The notes under the pieces: model-generated
Seen by the model: the letters and a program-made list of their open reading frames with translations, nothing else
Database searches by the model: none
What the model was told of the DNA's origin: nothing
Shown: one piece after another, positions 38,041 through 47,467 of the stretch
Position numbering within the stretch: the stretch's first letter is position 1
Layout: the number at the start of each line of letters is the position of its first letter
Program-made: the position numbers and the translations under genes
From: DATJKD01 sp963728295
GTDB taxonomy: Bacteria; Pseudomonadota; Gammaproteobacteria; Steroidobacterales; Steroidobacteraceae
Assembly (NCBI GenBank): GCA_963728295.1
Contig: CAVSKB010000019.1
Location: forward strand, 1,116,001 to 1,180,000
DNA length: 64,000 nucleotides
Direction: 5' to 3'

Positions 38041-38817
38041 TCAGGCCGTGAAGCCGCCGTCGACGACCACGGTCGAGCCGGTCATGTACGACGCCTCGTC
38101 CGAGGCGAGGAACGTGATCGCCGCGGCGATCTCTTCGGGTCGTCCGAAGCGCTTGATCAGGCAGCGCGGCGCGACATGGACCCTGATCACCTCTTCGACG
38201 GGCATGCCAAATTCCGCGATCACGCGCTGCAGCGCCGGCGTGTCCGTGATACCGGGACACACGCAGTTCACGCGTATGCCGAACGGCCCCAGGTCCATGG
38301 CCATGGACTTGGACATCTCGATCACGGCGGCCTTGCTCGCGTTGTAGGTCATCCAGTCGGGCATCGCGACGAGCCCGTTGATCGAGGCAACGTTGACGAT
38401 CGCGCCGCCACCATGGGTCTTCATGACCTCGACCGCGTGCCTGGTGCAGAAGCTGGTGCCCATCACGTTCACGCCCAGCACCTTTTCCCAGTCGGCGCGC
38501 GTCGCCTGCTCCACCCGCAGGTGATGGAACGACGCGGCGTTGTTGACCAGCACGTCGACACGTCCCCAGAGCTCGACGGCACGGCCGACGATCCGTGCGG
38601 CGGCCGCCTCGTCGGACACATCGGCGACCAGGGCCGCGGCTTGGCCGCCCTGCGCCTTGATCGACGCGGCGGTCTCCGTGCCGCTGCTCGCTTCGATATC
38701 CGCGACCAGCACCGAGGCGCCATCACGGGCGAACTGCAACGCCGTGGCCCGGCCGATGCCCGATCCCCCGCCCGTAACGATCGCGATCCGGTCCTTGAGT
38801 CTCATGCGGGTGGTCAA
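38041..38817 (-). CDS. Short-chain dehydrogenase/reductase, KDF-dehydrogenase-like
   Basis: 258 residues, intact: RIAIVTGGGSGIGRATALQFA, NNAASFHHLRVEQA, NVASINGLVAMPDWMTYNASKAAV (catalytic Tyr-Asn-Ala-Ser-Lys), ITFLASDEASYMTGSTVVVDGGFTA. Last gene of a seven-gene leftward operon that begins with the aldo-keto reductase at 47058. Start overlaps the stop of the PhyH gene by 4 nt. Similar SDRs oxidise 2-keto-3-deoxy-L-fuconate or sugars; which substrate is used here is unknown. Confidence 0.8.
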   Translation of the reverse strand: MTTRMRLKDRIAIVTGGGSGIGRATALQFARDGASVLVADIEASSGTETAASIKAQGGQAAALVADVSDEAAAARIVGRAVELWGRVDVLVNNAASFHHLRVEQATRADWEKVLGVNVMGTSFCTRHAVEVMKTHGGGAIVNVASINGLVAMPDWMTYNASKAAVIEMSKSMAMDLGPFGIRVNCVCPGITDTPALQRVIAEFGMPVEEVIRVHVAPRCLIKRFGRPEEIAAAITFLASDEASYMTGSTVVVDGGFTA

Positions 38818-39653
38818 TTCTTGTCGCCTGCGCCCGCGGGCAGCACGTTGCGGGTCCGGCGGGCCATGGATTCGGAATGCACCGGGCTCTCCCCGAAGGC
38901 AAGGTCATGCAGTGGCGGTACCGCGATGTCGAAATGACCGTAGTCGTCGCGTCCCCTCGCCAGCAGCACCATATCGCGGGCGCTGCCCTGCTGCACGACG
39001 TCCGGCGAAATGTAGCGGACCGCGAGCCCCAAACGCGATGTGTCCGACGTGTTCGGCCCCGACCCGTGCACGATGCCGATGTGATGCAGCGAGAATTCGC
39101 CCGGCTGCAGCACGAAGTCGACGGCCTGCCTTTCATCGACCTCCACGGCGATCTCCTGGCCGCGCGAAAGCATGTTTGCTTCGGCGTAAGTCTCCCGCTG
39201 CGGCAGCAGCCCGCGGTGCGTGCCGCGGACCACGCGCATGCAGCCGTTTTCCCGCGTGCTCGGCACGAGTGCGATCCACGCAGTCGTGACGTTGAGGGGC
39301 GTCAATCCCCAATAGGCCGCATCCTGGTGCCACGACACATACGCCTTGTCATGGGCGAACTTCGGGAACCACTGCGAGCCCCACACCATGATGTCCGGAC
39401 CCAGCACGGACTCCACGGCGTCCAGGACCCGCGGATGAAAGACGATGTCGCAGACCCACCGCAGGAAGAGATGCGTGTCGATCAGGTACGGTCCCCACTC
39501 CCGCGGTGGGCGCGCTTTGAGCCTTTGACCGTGCGGCTGCCAGTAGTCGAGAAACCGGCGGTAACGCAGCGCGGCCTCCTCTTCGGAGAACGCACGCAGC
39601 GGGACGTGGTAGCCCCGTTCACGATACGCGGCCGCCTCAATAGCGGTGAGCAT
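38814..39653 (-). CDS. Phytanoyl-CoA dioxygenase (PhyH) family protein
   Basis: 279 residues of the non-haem iron, 2-oxoglutarate-dependent PhyH fold: VSWHQDAAYWGL (HxD iron ligands), GCMRVVRGTHRGLLPQ, GEFSLHHIGIVHGSGPNTSDTSRLGLAVRYI (distal His and Arg). It hydroxylates an unknown acyl, alkyl or sugar-linked substrate. The GTG/ATG region and 4-nt overlap with the SDR place it in the glycan operon between DUF2961 and SDR genes; such dioxygenases next to glycoside hydrolases may strip methyl or alkyl substituents (inference). Confidence 0.8.
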   Translation of the reverse strand: MLTAIEAAAYRERGYHVPLRAFSEEEAALRYRRFLDYWQPHGQRLKARPPREWGPYLIDTHLFLRWVCDIVFHPRVLDAVESVLGPDIMVWGSQWFPKFAHDKAYVSWHQDAAYWGLTPLNVTTAWIALVPSTRENGCMRVVRGTHRGLLPQRETYAEANMLSRGQEIAVEVDERQAVDFVLQPGEFSLHHIGIVHGSGPNTSDTSRLGLAVRYISPDVVQQGSARDMVLLARGRDDYGHFDIAVPPLHDLAFGESPVHSESMARRTRNVLPAGAGDKN

Positions 39654-39665
39654 GGTCCGATTCTC

Positions 39666-41003
39666 CTACTCCGGCGGGTTGGCCGGAAGCAGAGCATCGA
39701 GCTGCTGTTCAAGCGCGCTGATCTGTGCCCGCAGGCCCTCGTAGTCGCGGCGGAAGTAGGTCTCCGAAATGTCGTGCTTGAGGAGCTGCTGCAGGCTCGG
39801 CGGGATGGGCTTGTCGGCGCGAATCGACTGGAACCACAGCGCGACCAGCTTTGGACGCAGCGCAATGAGGCTCGCGAATGCGCGGTCGTGCGGATCGGCA
39901 CCGTCGCGTGGACGGCGGGCGAGCGCGGCGGGCAGCGTGCCGAAGGGCTTGTGCGGCTCCGCCTGGTACCAGAACGCGGTACTCGAATAATCATTGCCGA
40001 AATTGTTCGCATGACCATGCTCGATCGTCATGCGGATCGACTTGCGGAAACGCACCGGGTCGTTCACGTAGAACCGGTACATCGAGATCTTGCCGCTGTA
40101 GTCGAGATTGCCGATCAGGTGAAAGCCCGTGTAGGGCCCCGCGTACTCGGCCGTCGGACAGGCGCCGCCACCGAAGATCTCCTCGCTTCCCGTGCCGTGA
40201 AACGACGGCGGCCAGGCCTCGCCGTCGATGAAGATCATGTCGTCGCCTTCCCCGTACCAGCGGGCGGTCGCGTTGTCGATGTTGAGGAAAATCCCGACCA
40301 GGCTGCCGTGCCCCGCGGCGTCTAGCACCACGTAGTTGTCCTTGCCGGTGTCGTTGATGGCGCCGTGCAGCGTCGTGTTGACGGTCGAACCGATCGCCTG
40401 CGTGGGATTCTCGCGCTTCCAAGTGGCGTGGAAGCGGCCGAGTCCCGCCGGAAGTGCGCTCATGCGCTCGTACTCGATGTGATACCACACCGCAGCCACG
40501 GGATCGGGTCCCTCGTTGGTGAGCGTGAATCGCGCGCCTTTCGCATACGGCATCGGGAAGTAGCTGTTGAAGCCGTAGGTGCCGAACACGCCGAGGTCGC
40601 CCGGGTTGACCGTCACCATCAGCGACGAGAAGAAGCGGGGGCGCTCCTGCCCGAGACCGAAGAAGTCGCCGAACGGCACCTCGACGCAGGGCGCCTCCTC
40701 GCCGTCCCAGTACGCACGCAGCACCAGGTCGCGCAGGTAGTGCGGGCCGCCGAGGATGCTGAAGTACACGTGTCGCACGATGCCGGCGCCATCGAGCTGC
40801 GCGAGCTCGAGCGTCTCCCCGGCGGCGATCGGTCGGAAGTCGGAGTTGGCGCCGGACTGATCAAAGCTGGAGACGCGCGCCGTCGCCGTGTCGGTGAGCC
40901 GCATCATCCCATTGAACGGCGGCACCCCGAGCTCCTGCGCATGCAGGTCGAGACTCACGCCGATCCAGGTGATGAGCACGATCAGCAGTCGCATCGGAGT
41001 CAC
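39666..41003 (-). CDS. DUF2961 (GH172-type) secreted glycoside hydrolase-like protein
   Basis: 445 residues. Signal peptide LLIVLITWIGVSLDLHA, then the DUF2961 jelly-roll pair: ETLELAQLDGAGIVRHVYFSI, RDLVLRAYWDGEEAPCVEVPFGDFFGLG, YGFNSYFPMPYAKGARFTLTN, GEGDDMIFIDGEAWPPSFHGTGSEEIFGGG, YRFYVNDPVRFRKSIRMTIEHGHAN. DUF2961 is glycoside hydrolase family GH172, which includes exo-acting D-arabinofuranosidases and difructose-dianhydride enzymes. Residues of the EDY...GTGSE and DPVRF type seen here are characteristic. Likely periplasmic and trimming D-arabinofuranose-containing glycans; substrate inferred from family and neighbours. Confidence 0.8.
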   Translation of the reverse strand: MTPMRLLIVLITWIGVSLDLHAQELGVPPFNGMMRLTDTATARVSSFDQSGANSDFRPIAAGETLELAQLDGAGIVRHVYFSILGGPHYLRDLVLRAYWDGEEAPCVEVPFGDFFGLGQERPRFFSSLMVTVNPGDLGVFGTYGFNSYFPMPYAKGARFTLTNEGPDPVAAVWYHIEYERMSALPAGLGRFHATWKRENPTQAIGSTVNTTLHGAINDTGKDNYVVLDAAGHGSLVGIFLNIDNATARWYGEGDDMIFIDGEAWPPSFHGTGSEEIFGGGACPTAEYAGPYTGFHLIGNLDYSGKISMYRFYVNDPVRFRKSIRMTIEHGHANNFGNDYSSTAFWYQAEPHKPFGTLPAALARRPRDGADPHDRAFASLIALRPKLVALWFQSIRADKPIPPSLQQLLKHDISETYFRRDYEGLRAQISALEQQLDALLPANPPE

Positions 41004-41004
41004 C

Positions 41005-42636
41005 TCATGGATTGAGGCGCGTGCGCAGCAGGATCACGCGATAGGGATCCCAGGTGGACGCGTTCCAGATGACATCGACGCCCTTTCCCGCGGGTCGGAT
41101 CCATTCCTCGATGATGTTGGCGCCGTACAGCCAGCCGTAATCACCCTTCAGCATGTACGAGGACGGCGCCTGGCAGCGCTCGCCGCTGCACGCCGGATGG
41201 TGCAGCACGCCCCCGGCTGCGTACTGGTCGGCGACCGGCCGTTGGTCCGGATCACCACCGAATAACATATCCTGCGGCGGCGTCCACGGTCCCCACGGGT
41301 CATCGGCCGTACGCATGCGGATCGCGCCGTTTCCGACGACGACGCTCGCGCAGTCCGTGCGCGCGAATATCTGGAGCACGCCGCAATCCGGCAACAGCTG
41401 CGGGATCGGGAACTTGCTGATCCCGCCGCCGTAGAACATCACCCACTTCCCGAGCGGCTCCACCCACGCGACGCTCATGTGATTGACGACGTCGTGGATC
41501 TCCCGGGGCTGAATGCCGGCCTGCGAGGCATCGAGATCGACGGCAGCAGCGTCGCTCTCGTTGCGGCTGAAGCGCGGGGCACCGTCGGCGCCCGTACCGG
41601 TGTAGTAGTTGACGTCCCAGGAGAATCCCGGACCCTGCGGCATATCGACATAGGCGAAGTACAGCCCCAGGGTCGAGCCCTTGGAGTTCACGCCAATGAA
41701 ACCCGGTCGACCCCAGAGAAACACGCGGCGGTTTCCGCCGGCACTGCCCGCGCTGCGATAGTCCTGTTTCGCGCGGCCCGGACCTCTCTCGAGCACGAAG
41801 TCCGCGACGGTGCGCACCGCGGGGTTGGTGAACTTGTTGGTGAGCCACTCGTGGACGTCGGTGTACTGCCGTGGATCGGTGAGGCTACGCACAGCGACGA
41901 GCTGGTGAATTGCGTACGCGCCGACACGGCCGAAATCGCTGTCGGCCCAGATGGTACTGGTCCGATCGGTGCAGAGGCCGCTGCCGGGAACGGGAGCGCT
42001 GGCAGCATCGAACACCGTGTCACGCGTGCAGCCTGCCGCGTTGTCGCTGCACGGCAGCGTGAGGCCGGGTTGCTTGTCGGGCGGCTCACCGAGAAAGCCG
42101 ACCGACGCATCGCAGGTATAGCCTTTGCTGCAATCGGCATCCTTGCTGCAGCTCTGCGGTTTGCCGGTGATGAACAAGCCGAACTCACGCGTGCCGTTGC
42201 TGAAGCCGCCCAGGGGTGTCTTGAACTGCTCCATCGACCGGCCCGGATCGATGCCCGAAGCCTGGCTGGTTCCTTGATCCTGTCCGAGCCTGATGAAGGG
42301 AACGTTGCCGCGCGTGATCCGGGCCGGATCGGGCCAATCGGCGAGATCGATCGTGCCGAACGTGTCATCGTGCACAGGGCTGATGGGGTCACCTTTTTCG
42401 CCCGCGTGCGTGTCGCCAAACAGGAAGTGGATCTTCCCACCGTGCTGGTACGTCCAGCCCAGGTCGGTGCCGGAGTAGGCGATCGGGTGTGGTTGCCGAT
42501 TGTCGGGATGCAGTTGCGCGTCCAACCCCACGAACGGCCCGAGGACTTCCGTCACTTCGGGAGCCGGCGCGGCAGCCGCCAGGCTCGAGACGACGATGCC
42601 GCAGAGCAGGCTCAACGATGTTCGTGGCATGGACAT
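41005..42636 (-). CDS. DUF4185-like (GH183-type) secreted protein, copy A
   Basis: 543 residues, signal peptide LSLLCGIVVSSLAAAA. A beta-propeller-type repeat with GTDLGWTYQHGGKIHFLFGDTHAGEKG near the N-terminus, FLWGRPGFIGV, LYFAYVDMP, VMFYGGGI and AIRMRTADDPWGPWTPPQD. GTDLG and FGDT are characteristic of DUF4185; several DUF4185 members are endo-D-arabinanases (GH183). Cysteines clustered at 175-240 (CSKDADCSKGYTCDAS) suggest disulfides in the periplasm. It is one of three tandem paralogues here, spaced 1 bp from the DUF2961 gene. Family call rests on motif recognition, not on a search. Confidence 0.65.
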   Translation of the reverse strand: MSMPRTSLSLLCGIVVSSLAAAAPAPEVTEVLGPFVGLDAQLHPDNRQPHPIAYSGTDLGWTYQHGGKIHFLFGDTHAGEKGDPISPVHDDTFGTIDLADWPDPARITRGNVPFIRLGQDQGTSQASGIDPGRSMEQFKTPLGGFSNGTREFGLFITGKPQSCSKDADCSKGYTCDASVGFLGEPPDKQPGLTLPCSDNAAGCTRDTVFDAASAPVPGSGLCTDRTSTIWADSDFGRVGAYAIHQLVAVRSLTDPRQYTDVHEWLTNKFTNPAVRTVADFVLERGPGRAKQDYRSAGSAGGNRRVFLWGRPGFIGVNSKGSTLGLYFAYVDMPQGPGFSWDVNYYTGTGADGAPRFSRNESDAAAVDLDASQAGIQPREIHDVVNHMSVAWVEPLGKWVMFYGGGISKFPIPQLLPDCGVLQIFARTDCASVVVGNGAIRMRTADDPWGPWTPPQDMLFGGDPDQRPVADQYAAGGVLHHPACSGERCQAPSSYMLKGDYGWLYGANIIEEWIRPAGKGVDVIWNASTWDPYRVILLRTRLNP

Positions 42637-42640
42637 ACGC

Positions 42641-44288
42641 TTAGCGCTCGATGTGTGTTCGCAGCAGGATCACGCGATAGGGATCCCAGGTGGACGCGTT
42701 CCAGATGATGTCCACGCCGTTGCCCGCAGGCCTGGTCCACTGCTCGATGATGTTCACGCCGTAGAGAAAGCCGTACTCGCGCGGGTTCACGCCGTCCCAG
42801 TTCGTATGCGGAGCGCACGTCTTCTCCACGCAGTCGGGATGGCGCAGCACGCCGCCCGGCGCGTACAGATTCTCCGGCGGACTTTTCGCCGGATCTCCGC
42901 CGACCAGGACATCCTGCGGCGGCGTCCACGGACCCCAAGGATCATCGGCCGTGCGCATGCGGATCGCGCCGTTGCCGATGACGACGTCCTTGCACTCGCC
43001 ACGCGTGAAGAACTCGAGCACGCCACACTTGGGCGACGGGTGTGGGCAGCGTGATCATTCCGCCGCCGTAGAGCATCACCCACTTCTTGAGCGGCTCCAC
43101 CCAGCTCACGCTTATCTGGTCCACGACGTCATACGGTTCTTCGGCTTGAACGCCAGCGCGGCGGGAGTCGAGATCGGCCGCGGCGGCGTCCTGTTCGTTG
43201 CGGCTGAACTGCGGGACACCCTTGGCATCGGTACCGGTGTAATAGTGAAGCTCGAAGGGAGAATCGCCTCCGGCGGGCATGTCGGCGTACGCGAAGTAGA
43301 GGCCGAGCGTCCGTCCCCGCGCGCCCACACCGACGAACCCCGGCCGCCCCCACAGAAAGACGCGTTGATTGCCACCGGCGCCGGTGGCGCCGCGGTAGTC
43401 CTGCTTGTCGCGGCCCGAACCGCGCGCGGGCACGAAGTCTGCGACGGTGCGCGGCGTGACGTTCGAAAACTTGTTGGTGATCCATTCGCGGATCGTCGTA
43501 TATCGCCGGGGATCCGCGGTGCTGCGAATGCCGACCAGGTTCTTGATTCCCATGCCACTGATGCGCCCGACCTCGGTGTCCGCCCAGGCGGAGCTCGACC
43601 GATCGGTGCAGAAGCCGCTGCCAGGCACCGCCTTGCCGGCGGCATCGGAGAGCGTCTCGGCGACGCACGCCGGCGTACCGTCGACGCATCCGAAGGTCGC
43701 GCCCTTGTCGGTGTCGGGTCGCTCGCCGATGTAGCCCAACCCCACGTCGCACACGAGGCCGCTGCTGCAATCGTCATTCACGCGGCACGCCTGCGGCTTG
43801 GATGCATAGAAGAGGCCGAACTCGTCGCGCCCGTTACTGAATCCGCCCAGCGGAGTCTTGAAGGACTCCATCGCGTGGCCGGGATTGATCGCCGACATCT
43901 CCGTCGTGCCCGGGTTCTGTCCGAGCTTGATCAGTGGAATGTTCTGCGGCGTGATCAGCGCCGGATTCGGCCACTCCTTCAGATCGATCGTGCCAAAGCC
44001 ATCGTCGTAGACCGACTTGCTCGATGCCTCGATCAGCTCGCCCTTCTCCGTCGCCGCGGTGTCGCCGAACAGGAAATGCAGCTGGCCCCGGTGCTCGTAG
44101 CTCCATCCCAGGTCCGTTCCGTAGTACTTGATTAGCAGTGGCGACTTGTTCGCGGGATGCAGCGGGGCGTCGACGCCGGTGAAGGGACCGAGCACGGTGG
44201 TCTGGCCCGCGGACGGATCAGCGGCGGCCAGCGGTTGAGCGGCTGCGAGCAGCAGGCCGGCCGAGACTGTACCAATTACCCTGTTCAT
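42641..44288 (-). CDS. DUF4185-like (GH183-type) secreted protein, copy B, one frameshift
   Basis: About 548 residues joined near 43030. Signal peptide VIGTVSAGLLLAAAQPLAAA, then GTDLGWSYEHRGQLHFLFGDTAATEKG, the disulfide-rich CRVNDDCSSGLVCDVGLG, FLWGRPGFVGVGARG, VMLYGGGMITLP, and after the indel AIRMRTADDPWGPWTPPQD and DIIWNASTWDPYRVILLR. Same layout as copies A and C. It is 4 bp from copy A, and the 3' ends of A and B share 49 identical bases. Either a recent duplication or gene conversion is implied. Confidence 0.65.
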
Positions 44289-44331
44289 GATTCTGCGCGA
44301 CCCCCTTTGGCCGAAATACACATCCGCTGCA

Positions 44332-46002
44332 TCACTTGCGGATGTGGGTTCTGAGCAGGACGACGCGATACGGATCCCACGTCGAGGCGTTCCAGAGGAT
44401 GTCCACGCCGTTGCCGGCGGGACGGATCCACTGCTCGATGATGTTGGCGCTGTAGAAGAAGCCGTACTCGTCAGCGTGGTAGGCGAACATGTCGCTGTGC
44501 GGTGCGCACGTCGGATCGGTGCACGCCGCGTGCCGCAGCGCGCCGCCGGGGCCGTACTGCCCGATCGGTCCGTCGGCGGGGACACCGCCCGCGATCACGT
44601 CCTGCGGCGGCGTCCACGGACCCCAGGGATCGTCGGCTGTGCGCATGCGCACGGCGCCATTGCCCATGTTCACGGCCGTGCATTCGGCGCCGACAAAGAG
44701 CTCGAGCACCCCGCACTGCTTGAGTACCGCCGTGGGCAGCCTGGTCAATCCGCCCCCATAGAACATCACCCATTTGCCGAGCGGCTCGACCCAGGCGACC
44801 GACATCTGGTCGGAGATGTCGTGAAGCTCCTCCGGCTGCACGCCCGTGCGGCTCGAATCCAGGTCGAGCGGCTCCGCGTCTCTCTCGTTGGGACTGAAAC
44901 GTGCGGTGCCGTTCACGCTGCCTGTGTAGTAATTGAATGTCCATGCGCGCGGCGTATCCGCCGGCATGTCGGCATATGCGAAATACATCGGCAGACTGCG
45001 TCCGTTCTTCGCGACCCCGATAAAGCCCGGACGCCCCCAGAAGAAGACGCGGCGGTTGTCGCCCGCACCCTGCGCCGGCCGATAGTCCCGCTGCGCGCTT
45101 GCAGGGTCGAAGCGCTCCACCGTTCGTGTCGTGACATTCACGAACTTGCTGGTCAACCACTCGTGGATGTCGCCGTACCGCTTCGGTGTCGCCTTGTCGC
45201 GCGCGCCGATCAGTACCCGGATGCCGATGGCGCTCAGCAGGTTCGACACCGGCCCGTTGCGCAGTGGGCTCGTCGGGTCCGTGCAGAGCCCGCTCGACGG
45301 AACGGGCTTGTCCGCCGCGTCGACCATCGTGTCGCTGGTGCACCCCGGCGTGCCGTCCCGACAGCCGATGGTGCCGTTCTCCTGCTGCGAGTACCGGCTG
45401 CCGAAGTAGCCGAGCTTCGTGTCGCACGTAAGGCCGTTGCTGCATTCCGCATCCTTCGTGCAGCCCTGCGGTTTTCCAATGTTGAACACGCCGAATTCCC
45501 GCGTGCCGTTGCTGAAGCCGGCCATCGGCGTCTTGCCGAGATCCATCGCGTGCCCGGGATCGATGGCCGACATCTCGGTCGTGCCCGGGTTCTGCCCGAG
45601 CCTGATCGGCGGAATGCTGGCCGGCGTGATGCGCGCCGGATCGGACCATTCGCGGAGATCGATCGATCCGAATCCGTCGTCGAAGCGCGAGCCCGTAGAG
45701 GCCTCGATCGGTGCATAGCTCTCCGTCGCCCAGCTGTCACCGAACAGGATCTTGAGCTCGGTCCCGTGCTGGTACGTGAAGCCGAGATCCGTGCCGTAGA
45801 ACGCGATCTGATGCGGCGTCACGTTGTCGGGGTGCAGCGTCGCGCCCTCGCCGGCAAATGGCCCCAGGTAGGTCGTCGACTCCACCGTGGGCGAGGTTGC
45901 CGCCGCTGAATCGGCGGCCTCGGCGGTCGCAGTGGTGTTGTCGGCGCCGCTGCATCCCGCGAGCAGCATGACGATCAGCAGGTCCGTCCCGCCTTTCCGC
46001 AT
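44332..46002 (-). CDS. DUF4185-like (GH183-type) lipoprotein, copy C
   Basis: 556 residues with a lipoprotein signal peptide ending at LLAGCSG (Cys about residue 17), unlike copies A and B, so this copy is probably membrane-anchored. Same domain: GTDLGFTYQHGTELKILFGDSWATES (FGDS rather than FGDT), CTKDAECSNGLTCDTKLG, FFWGRPGFIGV, VMFYGGGLTRLPTA, AVRMRTADDPWGPWTPPQD and DILWNASTWDPYRVVLLR. First of the three in transcription order, 21 bp after the aldo-keto reductase. Different anchoring suggests division of labour in breaking a polymer. Confidence 0.65.
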   Translation of the reverse strand: MRKGGTDLLIVMLLAGCSGADNTTATAEAADSAAATSPTVESTTYLGPFAGEGATLHPDNVTPHQIAFYGTDLGFTYQHGTELKILFGDSWATESYAPIEASTGSRFDDGFGSIDLREWSDPARITPASIPPIRLGQNPGTTEMSAIDPGHAMDLGKTPMAGFSNGTREFGVFNIGKPQGCTKDAECSNGLTCDTKLGYFGSRYSQQENGTIGCRDGTPGCTSDTMVDAADKPVPSSGLCTDPTSPLRNGPVSNLLSAIGIRVLIGARDKATPKRYGDIHEWLTSKFVNVTTRTVERFDPASAQRDYRPAQGAGDNRRVFFWGRPGFIGVAKNGRSLPMYFAYADMPADTPRAWTFNYYTGSVNGTARFSPNERDAEPLDLDSSRTGVQPEELHDISDQMSVAWVEPLGKWVMFYGGGLTRLPTAVLKQCGVLELFVGAECTAVNMGNGAVRMRTADDPWGPWTPPQDVIAGGVPADGPIGQYGPGGALRHAACTDPTCAPHSDMFAYHADEYGFFYSANIIEQWIRPAGNGVDILWNASTWDPYRVVLLRTHIRK

Positions 46003-46023
46003 CGGCGTCTCCCGCGCTCCGTC

Positions 46024-47058
46024 CTATGCAGGCGTGGGCGCCTGCGGATGGAGCAGTTGCTTGTCCTTCAGGTCGCGCCAAAGCGCGGCCGGGATGGGCT
46101 CATCCAGCACGCTCGCGTTGTGCCGCGTCTCGTTCACGTTCTGACCGCCCGGGATGACACTGACGACCAGCGGATTTGCGAGGATGAACTGCAGAGCCGC
46201 GGCCGGCAGGTTGACGCCGTGTGACTGGCACACGGCGTCCAGCGCTCGTGCGCGAGCCACCACCTCGGCCGGCGCGTCCGCATAGTTGTACGTGCTGCCG
46301 CCTGCGAGTATCCCTGAGTTATACGGGCCACCGGCCACGATCCCCACACCGCGCCTGGCGCACTGCGGAAAAAGCGTATCGATCGGCGCCTGCTCGAGAA
46401 GCGTGTAGCGTCCGGCAATCAGGAACAGGTCCGGATCGGCGAGCTCGAGCAATCTCGCGCACGACTCCCACTCGTTGACTCCCGCGCCGATCGCCTTGAC
46501 CTCGCCGCTATCCCGCAACTCAGCGAGCGCGCGCCAGCCGCCGCCGTCCATCAGCTCGCGGATGCGCGCCTCGGACCCCTCGCGTCCGCCGTGGGCAAAA
46601 GCGCAGATGTCGTGTGCGTACAGGATGTCGACGCGGTCCAGCCGTAAGCGCTCGAGGCTGTCTTCGTACGAGCGCATCACGCCGTCGTAGGAATAGTCGT
46701 AGTCGAAGCGCACCTGCGGCGTCTGCACGAAGAACATGCCGTTCACGTCCTCCCTGGCGCACGGCGTAAGCAGGCGGCCAACCTTCGTGGACACGATAAA
46801 ATCCTCGCGCGGGTGCTGCGCGAGCAGTCGCCCGACGCGCACTTCGGAAAGCCCGAGACCGTACAGTGGCGCGGTGTCGAAATAGCGCATGCCGCTGTTC
46901 CAGGCCGCCGACAGCGTCCGGTCGCAATCCTGTTCGGAGAGCGGTCGCAGGTAGTTGCCGAGCGGCGCTGATCCGAAGCCCATGGCCGTGAAGCTCAGCT
47001 CCTTGCCGCCGCGCGTCACGAAACGCCGCCGGTCGGACACGTGCGATGTGCGAGTCAT
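46024..47058 (-). CDS. Aldo/keto reductase, D-threo-aldose 1-dehydrogenase type
   Basis: 344 residues. AKR barrel motifs: MGFGSAPLGNYLRPLSEQD, GMRYFDTAPLYGLGLSEVRVGRLL (catalytic Asp/Tyr), STKVGRLLTP, YDGVMRSYEDSLERLRLDRVDILYAHD, GAGVNEWESCARLLELADPD, AGRYTLLEQAP and GGPYNSGILAGG. These match the L-fucose/D-threo-aldose dehydrogenase branch, which oxidises L-fucose, L-galactose and D-arabinose to the lactone using NAD(P). It heads a seven-gene leftward operon that includes the GH172/GH183-like genes, and lies next to a CTAACATGTTAG-type operator. Confidence 0.8.
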   Translation of the reverse strand: MTRTSHVSDRRRFVTRGGKELSFTAMGFGSAPLGNYLRPLSEQDCDRTLSAAWNSGMRYFDTAPLYGLGLSEVRVGRLLAQHPREDFIVSTKVGRLLTPCAREDVNGMFFVQTPQVRFDYDYSYDGVMRSYEDSLERLRLDRVDILYAHDICAFAHGGREGSEARIRELMDGGGWRALAELRDSGEVKAIGAGVNEWESCARLLELADPDLFLIAGRYTLLEQAPIDTLFPQCARRGVGIVAGGPYNSGILAGGSTYNYADAPAEVVARARALDAVCQSHGVNLPAAALQFILANPLVVSVIPGGQNVNETRHNASVLDEPIPAALWRDLKDKQLLHPQAPTPA

Positions 47059-47126
47059 GTGGTGGCCTCGATCCGGCCGGCGATCACCCGGCCATTGCTT
47101 GTTGGGAAAAGCGCCGGCCGGTAATA

Positions 47127-47138
47127 TCTAACATGTCA
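47127..47138 (-). promoter_or_regulatory. GntR-type operator, 10/12 match (aldo-keto reductase promoter)
   Basis: CTAACATGTCAC on plus; on minus it reads GTGACATGTTAG followed by ATA, giving a possible -10 TAGATA just upstream of the reductase gene (ATG 47058). Confidence 0.65.
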
Positions 47139-47427
47139 CCTCTGCTTAGCAACCGGCATTCGCGCCACCTTGCAGAGCAGGGTCGAGCGCCGGCACGTGT
47201 AGCAGCCGATGCTTCAATCTGCGTAGGCTCGCAGCCTGATCCGGCGCGCCATGGCTACGTAACGAAATGTATTTATGGGCAATTATCCCGCCGGAGCGGG
47301 CCCGCGGCTCGACCTGGGCCCGCACCGTGCAACACCTGTCGAACACGACCCGACCCGAATCGCAGACCCTCGACGTCAAGCCTGGAACAGCCGGACACCC
47401 GCGGTGAGGAAATTGAATGGGAGCTAA

Positions 47428-47439
47428 CTGACATGTTAG
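47428..47439 (+). promoter_or_regulatory. GntR-type operator, 11/12 match (aldolase promoter)
   Basis: CTGACATGTTAG followed by TAT, giving -10 TAGTAT at 47437-47442, with TTGAAT at 47413-47418 as a possible -35 at 18-bp spacing. The aldolase ATG is 29 bp after the operator. Confidence 0.7.
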
Positions 47440-47467
47440 TATTCTGCCGACGCCGAAAGATCCGACG

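Larger units (their letters stand above)
47059..47467. promoter_or_regulatory. Divergent intergenic region between aldo-keto reductase and aldolase genes
   Basis: 409 bp with no supportable gene. It carries two operators (47127-47138 and 47428-47439), one near each start. The left copy, read on the minus strand, is followed by TAGATA and the right one by TAGTAT, both usable as -10 elements, so each operator would overlap the promoter it controls. A plus-strand open frame across it has unlikely composition and is ignored. Confidence 0.6.
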
